Shown here: in pieces, positions 1 through 6,749 of the stretch
Layout: each line of letters begins with the position of its first letter
How positions within the stretch are numbered: position 1 is the stretch's first letter
NCBI GenBank assembly: GCA_964459635.1
Contig: CAYWMQ010000028.1
Span: forward strand, 1 to 9,869
DNA from: CAYWMQ01 sp964459635
Lineage (GTDB): Bacteria; Patescibacteriota; Minisyncoccia; Phycocordibacterales; UBA12088
Direction: 5' to 3'
DNA length: 9,869 nt
Program-made: the position numbers and the translations under genes
Notes under the pieces: model-generated
What the model was told of the DNA's origin: nothing
Seen by the model: only the letters and a program-made list of their open reading frames with translations
Databases searched by the model: none

Positions 1-1427
1 TGACCATCCTGGTAGCGACTAAAGAACAGAAAGCCGTTGTGCCCTTCCCTATTGGGGCTCGCGCTCTGGTTGGATGCGCGAATCTTGAAGTACGCTTGCT
101 GCACAGGATTTGCCCATGCACTCTTTGTGATGAGGCGGAAGATGTTTTGCGGGTGTGCACCATTGTCCGTGTCGGTCGGATTGGCGCTCGCGTAGAGCTT
201 GTACCAGCGATCCGTGGATGGCAATGCCCCCAGGATGGTGCGCCCTATGCCGTTTTGCGTTGCGAAGTACGCACCGGAGTTGAGCCACCAGTCCCCGCTT
301 TTACTCTCACTCATCGATCCTGTTTCTTCCCATGTACCGTTTATGCCAAGCCCATACGTGCCGCTGGCCGGAACCTCGGCATCGTCTGCCGGCGCGGGTG
401 AAGGCGCGGTGGTGGTGCTAGAGCTCGCATGTGGATCGGATACGGGCGTTTCCTCGACCGGCGCGGGAGCGGGTGTCTCGGACGCGGGTGCTTGCGGCAC
501 AGCGGCCGCTGCGGCACCCTGTACTTTTACATTGTCATACGACACGTCCATGTAGTCACTTGCAAACCCGATGCGCCCCGGACCCATGAAGGGCGCGCCA
601 CCGGATAGAGCCCCGGTGTCGGTTACCGCCGCGACTTCGCGCCAAGCCTCTTGCGCTGTTGCGCGGACCTTGAACGATATTTTGAGCGCGCCGGATTGTG
701 CGGGTGTCATTTCCATGCGCATCATAATGGGTGTATTGAGCGGAATGAGATTGGGCGCTGCCGAAGCGCTGTATGTGCCGGGCACGAAACGTCCCGAAGC
801 GAGCTGATAATGCTTGCCATCGTGCTTGCGCTTTATGGCTGCGGTACCGTCCTGACGTATGCTCGCGTAGTAGTAGTTTGCATCGTCGGTATAGCCTGCG
901 ACAACGTGCACACCGTTATACGCATGACGATTGCGCGTGTCGGTTAGGTTTACGGCGGTGACACGGGCGGTCACCTCGACACTTGGTGCACTCCACGTGG
1001 CGCGCGTGAGCATGCGGAACAAGTTTTGCGGATGCGTGCCCCTATCCGTCTCAATGGGGTACGCGGACTTATAGAGCACCGCCATAGGGTCCTTGGCGGG
1101 GAGGGCGCCGCGCACGGTACGACCTTCACCTCCTTCCAGCACCAGGTAACCCCCGGACGCGAGCCACCAGTACGGGCTTGTGCTTTTTTCCGGACTTGCC
1201 GCTTCTCGCAATGTACCGGGAACACTAAATGCGTACTGCCATGTTTCTGTCGCCGCATGTGCCTCAGAAGTAAGGAGTGCGTGCGCTGACGCGCCAATCA
1301 CACTCAGTACGAGCGCTACGCCGATGCTCCACACTATGAGTTGATCGGCTCGAAGCGCAAGTATCGCGCCGTGAGCGCGGGGCAATCTTCGACGATTGGA
1401 ATTGGTACGTGTGTATGAGTCTTGCAT
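1..1427 (-). CDS. Secreted/anchored protein with duplicated beta-rich segment, partial (C-terminus beyond window)
   Basis: An open frame runs from an ATG at 1427-1425 off the left edge: 475 codons with no stop, so the protein is incomplete. A basic N-terminus with an RRR run (residues 12-14) precedes a hydrophobic stretch at about 31-50 and an AHA-type cleavage site near 56-58, implying Sec export or an N-terminal anchor. Residues 61-303 look like a concanavalin-A/LamG-type jelly roll: alternating beta-strand pattern, an NYYYASI strand near 184-190, and a closing stretch ending in YDNVKV (297-302). A Pro/Ala/Thr/Ser linker follows (about 304-356). A second segment at 379-455 repeats the pattern of 86-162; both contain WWL, GRT, GALP and HPQN followed by FR. 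No catalytic motif is visible; one could lie in the missing part. It is divergent from the glycan synthase operon, which fits a role in binding or processing an extracellular polysaccharide. Function is unassigned; the reading frame itself is secure. Confidence 0.8.
   Translation of the reverse strand, partial: MQDSYTRTNSNRRRLPRAHGAILALRADQLIVWSIGVALVLSVIGASAHALLTSEAHAATETWQYAFSVPGTLREAASPEKSTSPYWWLASGGYLVLEGGEGRTVRGALPAKDPMAVLYKSAYPIETDRGTHPQNLFRMLTRATWSAPSVEVTARVTAVNLTDTRNRHAYNGVHVVAGYTDDANYYYASIRQDGTAAIKRKHDGKHYQLASGRFVPGTYSASAAPNLIPLNTPIMMRMEMTPAQSGALKISFKVRATAQEAWREVAAVTDTGALSGGAPFMGPGRIGFASDYMDVSYDNVKVQGAAAAAVPQAPASETPAPAPVEETPVSDPHASSSTTTAPSPAPADDAEVPASGTYGLGINGTWEETGSMSESKSGDWWLNSGAYFATQNGIGRTILGALPSTDRWYKLYASANPTDTDNGAHPQNIFRLITKSAWANPVQQAYFKIRASNQSASPNREGHNGFLFFSRYQDG
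63..293 (-). repeat. Internal duplicated segment, copy 2 (residues 379-455)
   Basis: Second copy of the segment at 942-1172, separated from it by the jelly-roll end and a Pro/Ala/Ser/Thr-rich linker. It keeps the WWL, GRT, GALP and HPQN landmarks. Residues after it (GFLFFSRY) resemble the NYYYASI strand that follows copy 1, so the whole jelly-roll domain is probably duplicated and only its first part lies in the window. Confidence 0.65.
942..1172 (-). repeat. Internal duplicated segment, copy 1 (residues 86-162)
   Basis: Encodes about 77 residues that align without large gaps with the segment at 63-293 of the same gene. Shared landmarks in order are WWL, GRT, GALP, a Tyr-containing strand, a THPQN/AHPQN turn followed by LFR/IFR, and a W-containing end. 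The copies are clearly diverged, so this is an old domain duplication and not a recent DNA repeat. Confidence 0.65.
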
Positions 1428-1740
1428 TACGTTGATATTTTTATTGACGACTAAAACTGCGACCGAACGACACTTTCTCGACCGCATCGCGAGTATAGCC
1501 AGCTTCATAGGTTCTTCATATCCACATGCGCGACCACGTTCATGAGCACGGTATGTCGCCAAAATGAGCCGCTCCCGCATTTGTTCTGTTTGAGCAACGT
1601 GCAACAGAACACAGTGTGCCAACAACGCAAGAGTTCATCCGCGCTTAATGTGCTCTGCGCTATAGTTCCGTTACAAGCACTATTTTCACGGCTGTGCTCG
1701 GGGTACGCCGGCGGCGCACCGAACACACCATCCTCTGCCT
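1428..1740. other. Divergent intergenic region
   Basis: This 313-base spacer separates the leftward secreted-protein gene from the rightward synthase operon and so should carry promoters for both. I see no convincing protein gene. The clearest structure is the inverted repeat at 1582-1611. Loose minus-10-like matches exist (TATAGT near 1661 on plus; TATACT on minus near 1491-1496) but neither has a good minus-35 at the right distance. The synthase start has no clear Shine-Dalgarno motif just upstream. Confidence 0.6.
1582..1611. promoter_or_regulatory. 9-bp perfect inverted repeat (possible operator or hairpin)
   Basis: TGTTCTGTT (1582-1590) is matched exactly by AACAGAACA (1603-1611) across a 12-base spacer. 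As RNA the spacer could add a GCA/TGC stem with an ACG loop and a TGA bulge. It lies midway between two divergent genes, a typical place for a dimeric regulator's operator. There is no T-tract on either side, so a simple intrinsic terminator is less likely. No regulator gene lies in the window. Confidence 0.4.
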
Positions 1741-3147
1741 ATGAATCAGGTACTCACGGAGGCCCCCACGGCCAGCACATTACGCATGTCCGCCCTGACG
1801 CCGGCGATACGTCTTTTTCTGTTCAGGACGGGGCTGTTGCTTTTTGCAGGAGTACTTCTGTGGTTTCTTGCGGTGGTAAAAGCCGCGTCCATTGAGCGGG
1901 TAGCCGCCGACCCGATACTCATTGCGTACGCACTCTTTGTGACAACCTTCGAACTGTCGCGCCTGGTGAACGCGATGTTTTTCAAACGCTCGCTGCGATC
2001 TGTCTACGAAAAATTGGCGCCTCTTACGCGCGGTGACGTGTACGAGCCGTATGTGAGCTTTGTGATTCCCGCGATGAATGAGGAAGCCGCGATAGCTCAT
2101 ACTATTGAGCAATGTTTTGCTGCAGACTACCCGCGCAAGAAAATTGAGGTCATAGTCATTAATGATGGCTCGACGGACAACACATTGGATGAAATACTTC
2201 GCATGAAGGAAAAGTACCCTGCACTCGTGGTTGTGGACTGGAAAGAAAACCGTGGCAAGCGTCATGGTATGGCGGAAGGATTTCGGCTTGCGCACCATGA
2301 GATCATCATTCAGCTTGACTCGGACTCGTATATTGAGCCCACCGCACTGCGCGCGTTTGTCGCACCTTTCCGCAACCCGGAAATAGGGGCAGTATGCGCA
2401 CACGCTGATCCGCAAAACGCGGACAAGAACATCTGGACGAAGATGCAGACCGCGTACTACTTCATGTCGTTCCGGATCTTGAAAGCGGCTGAGTCGACCT
2501 ACCAAACGGTGTTCTGCTGCAGCGGGTGCTCAAGCGCGTACCGACGCTCCATTGTACTACCCGTCCTCGACACTTGGCTTAATGAATCATTCCTCGGGCT
2601 GCCCGTCACCTGGGGCGATGACCGCGGCCTGACAAACTGGGTCTTACGCCAAGGGTATAGAACGATCTACACAGACGAGGCGCAGGCGTACACGATAGTG
2701 CCGGAAACCCTCAAGCAGTTCGTAAAGCAACAAATACGCTGGAAGAAGGGATGGTTTGTAAACTCGTACTTTGCCTCGAAGTGGGTGATACGTCGCGATC
2801 CTTTTGTTGCCTTCACTTATTTCTTCCCGCTCACACTGGTGACACTCCTTACCCCTTTCATGGCGGCGCGCGCGCTCGTGTATACCCCGGTTGTGCACAC
2901 TACCCTGCCCTCTATGTACTATTTTGCGGGTGTGTTTCTTATAGCAGGACTTATCGTGGTGTTCTACCGTTTTGTTGCACCCAACAACAAGTATTGGCCA
3001 TACCTTTTGGTATGGGCGGCCATCAACATGCTTGTGCTCTCGTTCCTGCTCTTCTATGCACTGGCAACGATACAAAACCGTGGCTGGGGTACGCGCAGTG
3101 CCACGCCGCAGCGTAGCCGTCTTGCGGAAGTGCCTGCGCTCACCTAA
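1741..3147 (+). CDS. Processive GT2 polysaccharide synthase, NodC/hyaluronan synthase-like
   Basis: A 468-residue integral membrane glycosyltransferase expected to polymerise a beta-linked glycan from UDP-sugars on the cytoplasmic side and pass it through the membrane. Two hydrophobic segments (about 24-48 and 56-72) precede a GT2 catalytic domain. Visible motifs are NDGSTD (141-146, nucleotide binding), LDSDS (192-196, the DxD metal site), CSGCSSAYRR (260-269, acceptor region), WGDDR (291-295, catalytic base) and QQIRW (330-334, the QxxRW signature of processive synthases). Three further membrane segments follow (about 354-380, 391-411, 419-443), and an RGWGTR motif (447-452) is close to the C-terminus. 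The GDDR...LT...VPETL...QQIRW series is closer to NodC and hyaluronan synthases than to cellulose synthases. The stop overlaps the next gene's start. The 1741 start is preferred because it opens the frame; ATG at 1786 is the alternative. The exact sugar cannot be told from sequence; GlcNAc is favoured by the deacetylase partner. Confidence 0.88.
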   Translation: MNQVLTEAPTASTLRMSALTPAIRLFLFRTGLLLFAGVLLWFLAVVKAASIERVAADPILIAYALFVTTFELSRLVNAMFFKRSLRSVYEKLAPLTRGDVYEPYVSFVIPAMNEEAAIAHTIEQCFAADYPRKKIEVIVINDGSTDNTLDEILRMKEKYPALVVVDWKENRGKRHGMAEGFRLAHHEIIIQLDSDSYIEPTALRAFVAPFRNPEIGAVCAHADPQNADKNIWTKMQTAYYFMSFRILKAAESTYQTVFCCSGCSSAYRRSIVLPVLDTWLNESFLGLPVTWGDDRGLTNWVLRQGYRTIYTDEAQAYTIVPETLKQFVKQQIRWKKGWFVNSYFASKWVIRRDPFVAFTYFFPLTLVTLLTPFMAARALVYTPVVHTTLPSMYYFAGVFLIAGLIVVFYRFVAPNNKYWPYLLVWAAINMLVLSFLLFYALATIQNRGWGTRSATPQRSRLAEVPALT

Positions 3148-4772
3148 TGCACATACATACCATGCACAACATCCTCACGTATAAGGTTGCCGCATCGTGT
3201 ATCGTCGTGGCAATACTTGGGTCCTTCCTCTGGGCGTACGCATACGCTCGTGATCGCATACGTTTTGAACCGGCGTTCGTACGCTACGAGGTAGACTCGT
3301 TACGCTACAGCGCGCTCTATGCACTGCACAGCCGCAACAGCGGCCCAAACAGCGCGGAAGCGAGCGGCCCCGGCGGCTCGGTGCCCATACTGGTGTACCA
3401 CGGCGTAGAAGCCGCTACAGTAGGCGGTGAGTACGACATTTCGCCGGAGCGCTTCCGTGAGCACCTCTTTGCGCTCAAGGATGCGGGGTATGAAACGATC
3501 TCGCTCGCAGAACTCTATGACTTCAAGCAAGGCCGTGGAACACTTCCTGAAAAGCCGGTCGTCATCACGTTTGACGATGGGCGACGAGACAGCTACTACG
3601 GCGCCGGCCCCATACTGAACGCACTCGACTTTGAAGCATCCATGTTTGCGATATCGCGGTATGCGGGACAGAAGCGCAACGACTATTATATGGATCTAGC
3701 CGAGCTCCGCCGCATGAACAACGATAGTCTCTGGTATGTTGAAGCTCATGCACGTGACGCACATGACGAAGGATATAAGATAGGGCCCGCAAGCTTTGGC
3801 CCTTTTTATGCGAACCTTTTGTGGAAAGACGAGGAACAGCGGTTGGAAAACTTGGATGAGTACCGCACACGGGTGGCGAGTGACATGGCTGCTACACAGC
3901 ATGAACTGGAGGAAAGGCTTGGTACTGAGATTACCGCGTTTGCATTTCCTTTCGGCGAGTACGGACAAAACCGTACCAATGATGCGCGCACAAGTCCCAT
4001 ACTTCTTGAGGAAGCGTCCAAGCTGTACCATATGCTCTTTTTCCAGGAAGCGCCGGGCGTGCACTTCACGCAGACGTACCCGCATGGCGGCAAGCTGGAC
4101 GAAGACACATACCTGATACGCCGCATTACGGTGCCGGACGGTGCCACCGCGGATGATCTTTTGCGCCTGCTTGCGCAAGGTAGCGCAAAGGCGAGTACAT
4201 ACGAAGACGACATGAGCGAAGACCGCGGGTGGAGAAGCAAGTGGGGTATGGTGCAGATCGTACCCGACCGCGGGCTTGTACTGCGCGCCACACCCAGCCA
4301 GACGGGCGCGAGCGCAATCCTCGACGGTACGGCGTATTGGGCGGACTACGCGCTGGAAGCAACGGTAGAGACACCACCCGGCTCGTCCATATTCATATAC
4401 GTGCGCCACCAAAGCGACACCCATACGGCTGCGTGCAATTTTGGCAACGGCTTTATGCACGTTGAGCAAGTGAATAATGGGGTATCACGTGTGGTGAAAG
4501 GCACGAAAGGAACGGGTCCGATTCCCGCAGGCCCCGTCAACGTTCGAGCAGTAGTGTCTGGGCGCACGCTCTCATGCACGCTCGGCGACAAAACTGTTAC
4601 GAGCGAATTCCTTGACCGAGAGCTTGATCGGGGCGGTATAGGATGGAAAACCTGGGACAGGACGCCCGGTCGGGCGGAGCTTATTGTGCACCGGCTCGCC
4701 GTACAACCTCTCAGTAACCCGCCGCACGTACCTCAAGAGACAGCGACAAGCACTGCAACATCTACGCGGTAG
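3147..4772 (+). CDS. Membrane-anchored polysaccharide deacetylase (NodB/PgaB-type) with C-terminal beta-rich domain
   Basis: A 541-residue CE4-type deacetylase, expected to remove N-acetyl groups from the polymer outside the membrane. An N-terminal membrane segment (about 15-35) anchors it. The NodB domain opens with PILVYHGV (80-87). It carries VVITFDDG (138-145; D143 the likely base, D144 a metal ligand) and H201 and H206 in an AHARDAH stretch (200-206). The five-residue His spacing matches PgaB-type enzymes better than classic HxxxH NodB proteins. AFPFGEYG (266-273) fills the usual third motif. After about residue 355 a separate domain of about 165 residues has a jelly-roll-like beta pattern and ends in a Thr/Ser-rich tail; it may bind the polymer. 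The start overlaps the synthase stop as TAATG, so the two are probably translationally coupled; ATG at 3162 is an alternative. The last codons form one arm of a long hairpin. Deacetylase identity is firm; substrate is inferred. Confidence 0.88.
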   Translation: MHIHTMHNILTYKVAASCIVVAILGSFLWAYAYARDRIRFEPAFVRYEVDSLRYSALYALHSRNSGPNSAEASGPGGSVPILVYHGVEAATVGGEYDISPERFREHLFALKDAGYETISLAELYDFKQGRGTLPEKPVVITFDDGRRDSYYGAGPILNALDFEASMFAISRYAGQKRNDYYMDLAELRRMNNDSLWYVEAHARDAHDEGYKIGPASFGPFYANLLWKDEEQRLENLDEYRTRVASDMAATQHELEERLGTEITAFAFPFGEYGQNRTNDARTSPILLEEASKLYHMLFFQEAPGVHFTQTYPHGGKLDEDTYLIRRITVPDGATADDLLRLLAQGSAKASTYEDDMSEDRGWRSKWGMVQIVPDRGLVLRATPSQTGASAILDGTAYWADYALEATVETPPGSSIFIYVRHQSDTHTAACNFGNGFMHVEQVNNGVSRVVKGTKGTGPIPAGPVNVRAVVSGRTLSCTLGDKTVTSEFLDRELDRGGIGWKTWDRTPGRAELIVHRLAVQPLSNPPHVPQETATSTATSTR

Positions 4773-4792
4773 CGCAGATGTTGCAGTGCTTG
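4747..4792. terminator. 17-bp hairpin with the deacetylase stop codon in its loop region
   Basis: CAAGCACTGCAACATCT (4747-4763) pairs perfectly with its complement at 4776-4792. Inside, an A-C mismatch is followed by three more pairs and a GGTA tetraloop (4768-4771). The TAG stop (4770-4772) begins in that tetraloop. The hairpin sits between convergent genes, 22 bases beyond the carbonic-anhydrase-like gene's stop, so it may end transcription from both sides. Neither side has a T-tract, so it is not a textbook intrinsic terminator; it may instead block 3' exonucleases. Confidence 0.6.
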
Positions 4793-4814
4793 CATGATGG
4801 CCGGGTTGCGCCCG

Positions 4815-5234
4815 CTAGGCTTCGAGGTAGCCGAGCTCTCGGTACACCCATGAACCGTCTTCTTGCTTTTCATCGAGAAGCACCAGCACGGGTTTCTCGG
4901 GCTGCCATTCTCGGATCTTCCGCGCCGCCTCCATGGTGTCCTGCGCGTGCTGCTCATCGTTCACCGGATAGCCTGCACAGTCTGTATGGCCAGCGACGGC
5001 AATAAGCGCCGCAGCTGCCTTTTCGACCAACAACGCGATGTCCTCGCGCAGAGCAGCCACGTGCGACTGCCCGCGCACACCGCACACCGTACCGTCCGGA
5101 CCCGGTATCTTGATGCGGTACACCGCATGCTCGCCTATATCGAACCCGTGCGCCGTCGCGCACTCACGTACACGTGTCGCATCGTCGGTGATGCGGCCAT
5201 CCGCGCACGACACGAGAATCATCTTTTGCGCCAT
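4815..5234 (-). CDS. Compact beta-carbonic-anhydrase-like protein
   Basis: A 139-residue soluble protein with the sparse signature of beta-class carbonic anhydrases. SCADGR (9-14) supplies the Cys ligand and the Asp-Arg pair of the CxDxR motif, and AGHTDCAG (81-88) supplies the His and Cys of the HxxC motif (H83, C86). Those enzymes bind Zn with two Cys and one His and interconvert CO2 and bicarbonate. It is much shorter than typical family members (about 200 residues), so helical dimer extensions are probably missing and the activity should not be taken as given; a metal-binding relative with another role is possible. No signal peptide is seen, so it is cytoplasmic. The start at 5234 gives a short N-terminus; ATG at 5222 is an alternative. 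It lies downstream of the exported GH16-like gene after a 143-base gap and is convergent with the glycan operon; no functional link to either is evident. Confidence 0.7.
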   Translation of the reverse strand: MAQKMILVSCADGRITDDATRVRECATAHGFDIGEHAVYRIKIPGPDGTVCGVRGQSHVAALREDIALLVEKAAAALIAVAGHTDCAGYPVNDEQHAQDTMEAARKIREWQPEKPVLVLLDEKQEDGSWVYRELGYLEA

Positions 5235-5307
5235 ATGGTCTGAGTGAAGTCAGCAAATAATGCTGTGAGTGTACCTTGCGCAATCAAAGCATGCAAACAC
5301 AACACAG

Positions 5308-5320
5308 GTGCCGGCGGCAC
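5308..5320 (-). terminator. Weak candidate terminator downstream of GH16-like gene
   Basis: A 5-bp GC-rich stem (GTGCC/GGCAC, 3-base loop) lies 58 bases beyond the GH16-like stop. In the leftward direction it is followed by a T-enriched stretch, CTGTGTTGTGTTTGC. The stem is short and the T-tract interrupted, so this is only a possibility. Confidence 0.2.
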
Positions 5321-5377
5321 GTGCACGAACATGGGCACTCTACCTATTACAGCATAACAACTCCACCTATGCACAGC

Positions 5378-6697
5378 CTAAGGCTTCACCCACGCGCGCA
5401 CATAGTCTACATCATACGGACAGTTCGGGCCCGAGCCGAACATGATGGGGCTTGCGAACTGGCTGAACATGCTGAGCCAGCCTGCAGTGCGGCGAGCCAT
5501 TTGCTTATCATTGAGGTACCAAGCATACGCAGCGTTGTTGGGCTCGGCCATTGCCCCGGCAACGAAGAACTGCGTAGGGTCAACCGGCATTCCTTGAATA
5601 GTGCTCAGCGTCGCTGTTTTCTTCCCACTCCCTGCCCAGTTGTGAATTGCTCCGATGTACTGCTTACCTATGTACTCGTAGAAGTCAGGTTCAAGAATAG
5701 GGAACTTGCCACCATACAGGTGCCCGAGATCCATGGACCAGAATGCCGGAAAGGCGGTGCTCATATTGCACGCGGCATGCTTCCAACGTATCTCCGCATA
5801 CCAGCCTGACCCTTTAAGTGCAAAGCCTTTGTACTTGCCGCCACCCGTGGGTACGGTTGAGATCATATTTACTTGGTAGTTGTTGCGTGTGGGCTTTACG
5901 GACATCACGCCGTTCGAGAAGGAAAATGCGGAAGCGGGCATGGGGGCGGACCCGAAGATATTACCGCTTGAGACCTGAGTGAACGTCTGACCGTCATTGA
6001 GCGTGGTGCCAAGGTTCACTTTGCTCGGGTCAGAGAAGTCTTCGCAGAACGCAAGCTTCGTAAGGCCATGCTGAGCTGCAGGTGCCGGCGCAGTCGCACC
6101 CGCACACTGCGGACCCGTACCCACGTTTGTGTAGCCGCCACTTGAACTGCCGTCGCCGGGGTTGCCGGGCTGTGGGGGAAGTGCAGGAGCCCCCTTCACC
6201 GCCTGAAGCTGCCAGTAAGAAGTGGCGCAGGCGGAGTCACGACAGCCGCACTTCCAGGAGGAGCCTTGCTGCTGACAGACGTAGCCCACCACGTAGGTTA
6301 CCTCCTGTGGGAGCTGTATAGAGGCTTGTGCGTTGCCTGTGTACCATGCGTTGTTCTGAAGAGCTGTCGTACTTGTGAGTGAGTACTCTTTCCAGCTGCT
6401 ACCGGTGTAGTAGTAGCCCTTGTTGTATACGAGCTGTGTTTGTGCGCCGCTTCCCACCTTAACCGTAGCGGTACTGGTGGTGCAGTCGGTGCCTTGCACT
6501 AGGAGCTCACGGGCTGCGGTGAGAGGGTTCCAGGCAGGCGCGTAGCCTACGGGTGCGGCGGCGCCTGAGGCGTATGAATTTATGCAAGAGGCTGCCTCAA
6601 CCGGTGAAGCACTCCCCAGCACTCCGACACTCATAAATGCAATAACTAGATATGGTACGAACCTTGTCGTACACATCGCACATAATCTGCCAGTCAT
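5378..6697 (-). CDS. Secreted GH16-like glycoside hydrolase with shared Cys-rich N-terminal module
   Basis: A 439-residue exported protein. Residues 1-35 form a signal peptide (basic N-terminus, hydrophobic 13-30, VEA cleavage site). Residues 38-170 are the module shared with the two proteins encoded to the right; its six cysteines are C38, C72, C141, C150, C152 and C157. A Gly/Pro/Ser linker (about 171-210) leads to a jelly-roll domain of GH16 type (about 214-439). It has a FPAFWSMD strand (316-323), the catalytic-type ILEPDFYEYIG stretch (334-344) with E336, D338 and E341 in ExDxxE spacing, an IHNW strand (351-354), and the ending DYVRAW (431-436) typical of GH16. In that family the first Glu is nucleophile and the second acid/base, cutting beta-1,3, beta-1,4 or mixed beta-glycans with retention. 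The substrate cannot be read here. The domain may be somewhat divergent, so a binding-only relative is possible, but all three acidic residues are kept. Confidence 0.75.
   Translation of the reverse strand: MTGRLCAMCTTRFVPYLVIAFMSVGVLGSASPVEAASCINSYASGAAAPVGYAPAWNPLTAARELLVQGTDCTTSTATVKVGSGAQTQLVYNKGYYYTGSSWKEYSLTSTTALQNNAWYTGNAQASIQLPQEVTYVVGYVCQQQGSSWKCGCRDSACATSYWQLQAVKGAPALPPQPGNPGDGSSSGGYTNVGTGPQCAGATAPAPAAQHGLTKLAFCEDFSDPSKVNLGTTLNDGQTFTQVSSGNIFGSAPMPASAFSFSNGVMSVKPTRNNYQVNMISTVPTGGGKYKGFALKGSGWYAEIRWKHAACNMSTAFPAFWSMDLGHLYGGKFPILEPDFYEYIGKQYIGAIHNWAGSGKKTATLSTIQGMPVDPTQFFVAGAMAEPNNAAYAWYLNDKQMARRTAGWLSMFSQFASPIMFGSGPNCPYDVDYVRAWVKP
6188..6586 (-). repeat. Shared Cys-rich module, copy 1 (in GH16-like protein)
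   Basis: Encodes the 133-residue module, from CINSYASG to WQLQAVKGA, rich in Tyr, Trp, Thr and Gln with six fixed cysteines and a CGCRDSAC cluster. By hand count it differs from copy 2 at about 16 positions. I do not recognise it as a named domain; the pattern suggests a disulphide-braced beta fold at the cell surface. Confidence 0.85.
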
Positions 6698-6720
6698 GAG
6701 ATTCTGTTATTTTATATACA

Positions 6721-6749
6721 CCTATACTAGCGCATCACAGCCACTTCAA
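6721..6749 (-). promoter_or_regulatory. Possible promoter for GH16-like gene
   Basis: Read leftward, TTGAAG (6749-6744) and TATAGG (6726-6721) are separated by 17 bases, each matching four of six consensus positions. The site is just upstream of the start at 6697 and overlaps the hairpin at 6736-6763. An AT-rich stretch with TATAAA nearer the gene is an alternative minus-10. Confidence 0.25.

Noticed and set aside
1780..2505. 241-codon open frame on minus strand inside the synthase gene
   Set aside because: Antisense to a gene with clear GT2 motifs; its translation is rich in Arg, His and Cys with no recognisable domain.
3696..4469. 257-codon open frame on minus strand inside the deacetylase gene
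   Set aside because: Antisense to a well-supported deacetylase; composition is that of a shadow frame.
5239..5270. Possible promoter of the carbonic-anhydrase-like gene (CATTAT with TTGATT upstream, minus strand)
   Set aside because: The minus-10 matches only four of six positions and the spacing would be 19 bases.
5277..5284. TTGCGCAA palindrome upstream of the carbonic-anhydrase-like gene
   Set aside because: Eight bases occur often by chance and no second copy or adjacent promoter pattern supports a site.
5276..5809. 177-codon open frame on plus strand
   Set aside because: Most of it is antisense to the GH16-like domain, whose DYVRAW ending and catalytic motif fix the real frame; no domain is seen in the plus translation.
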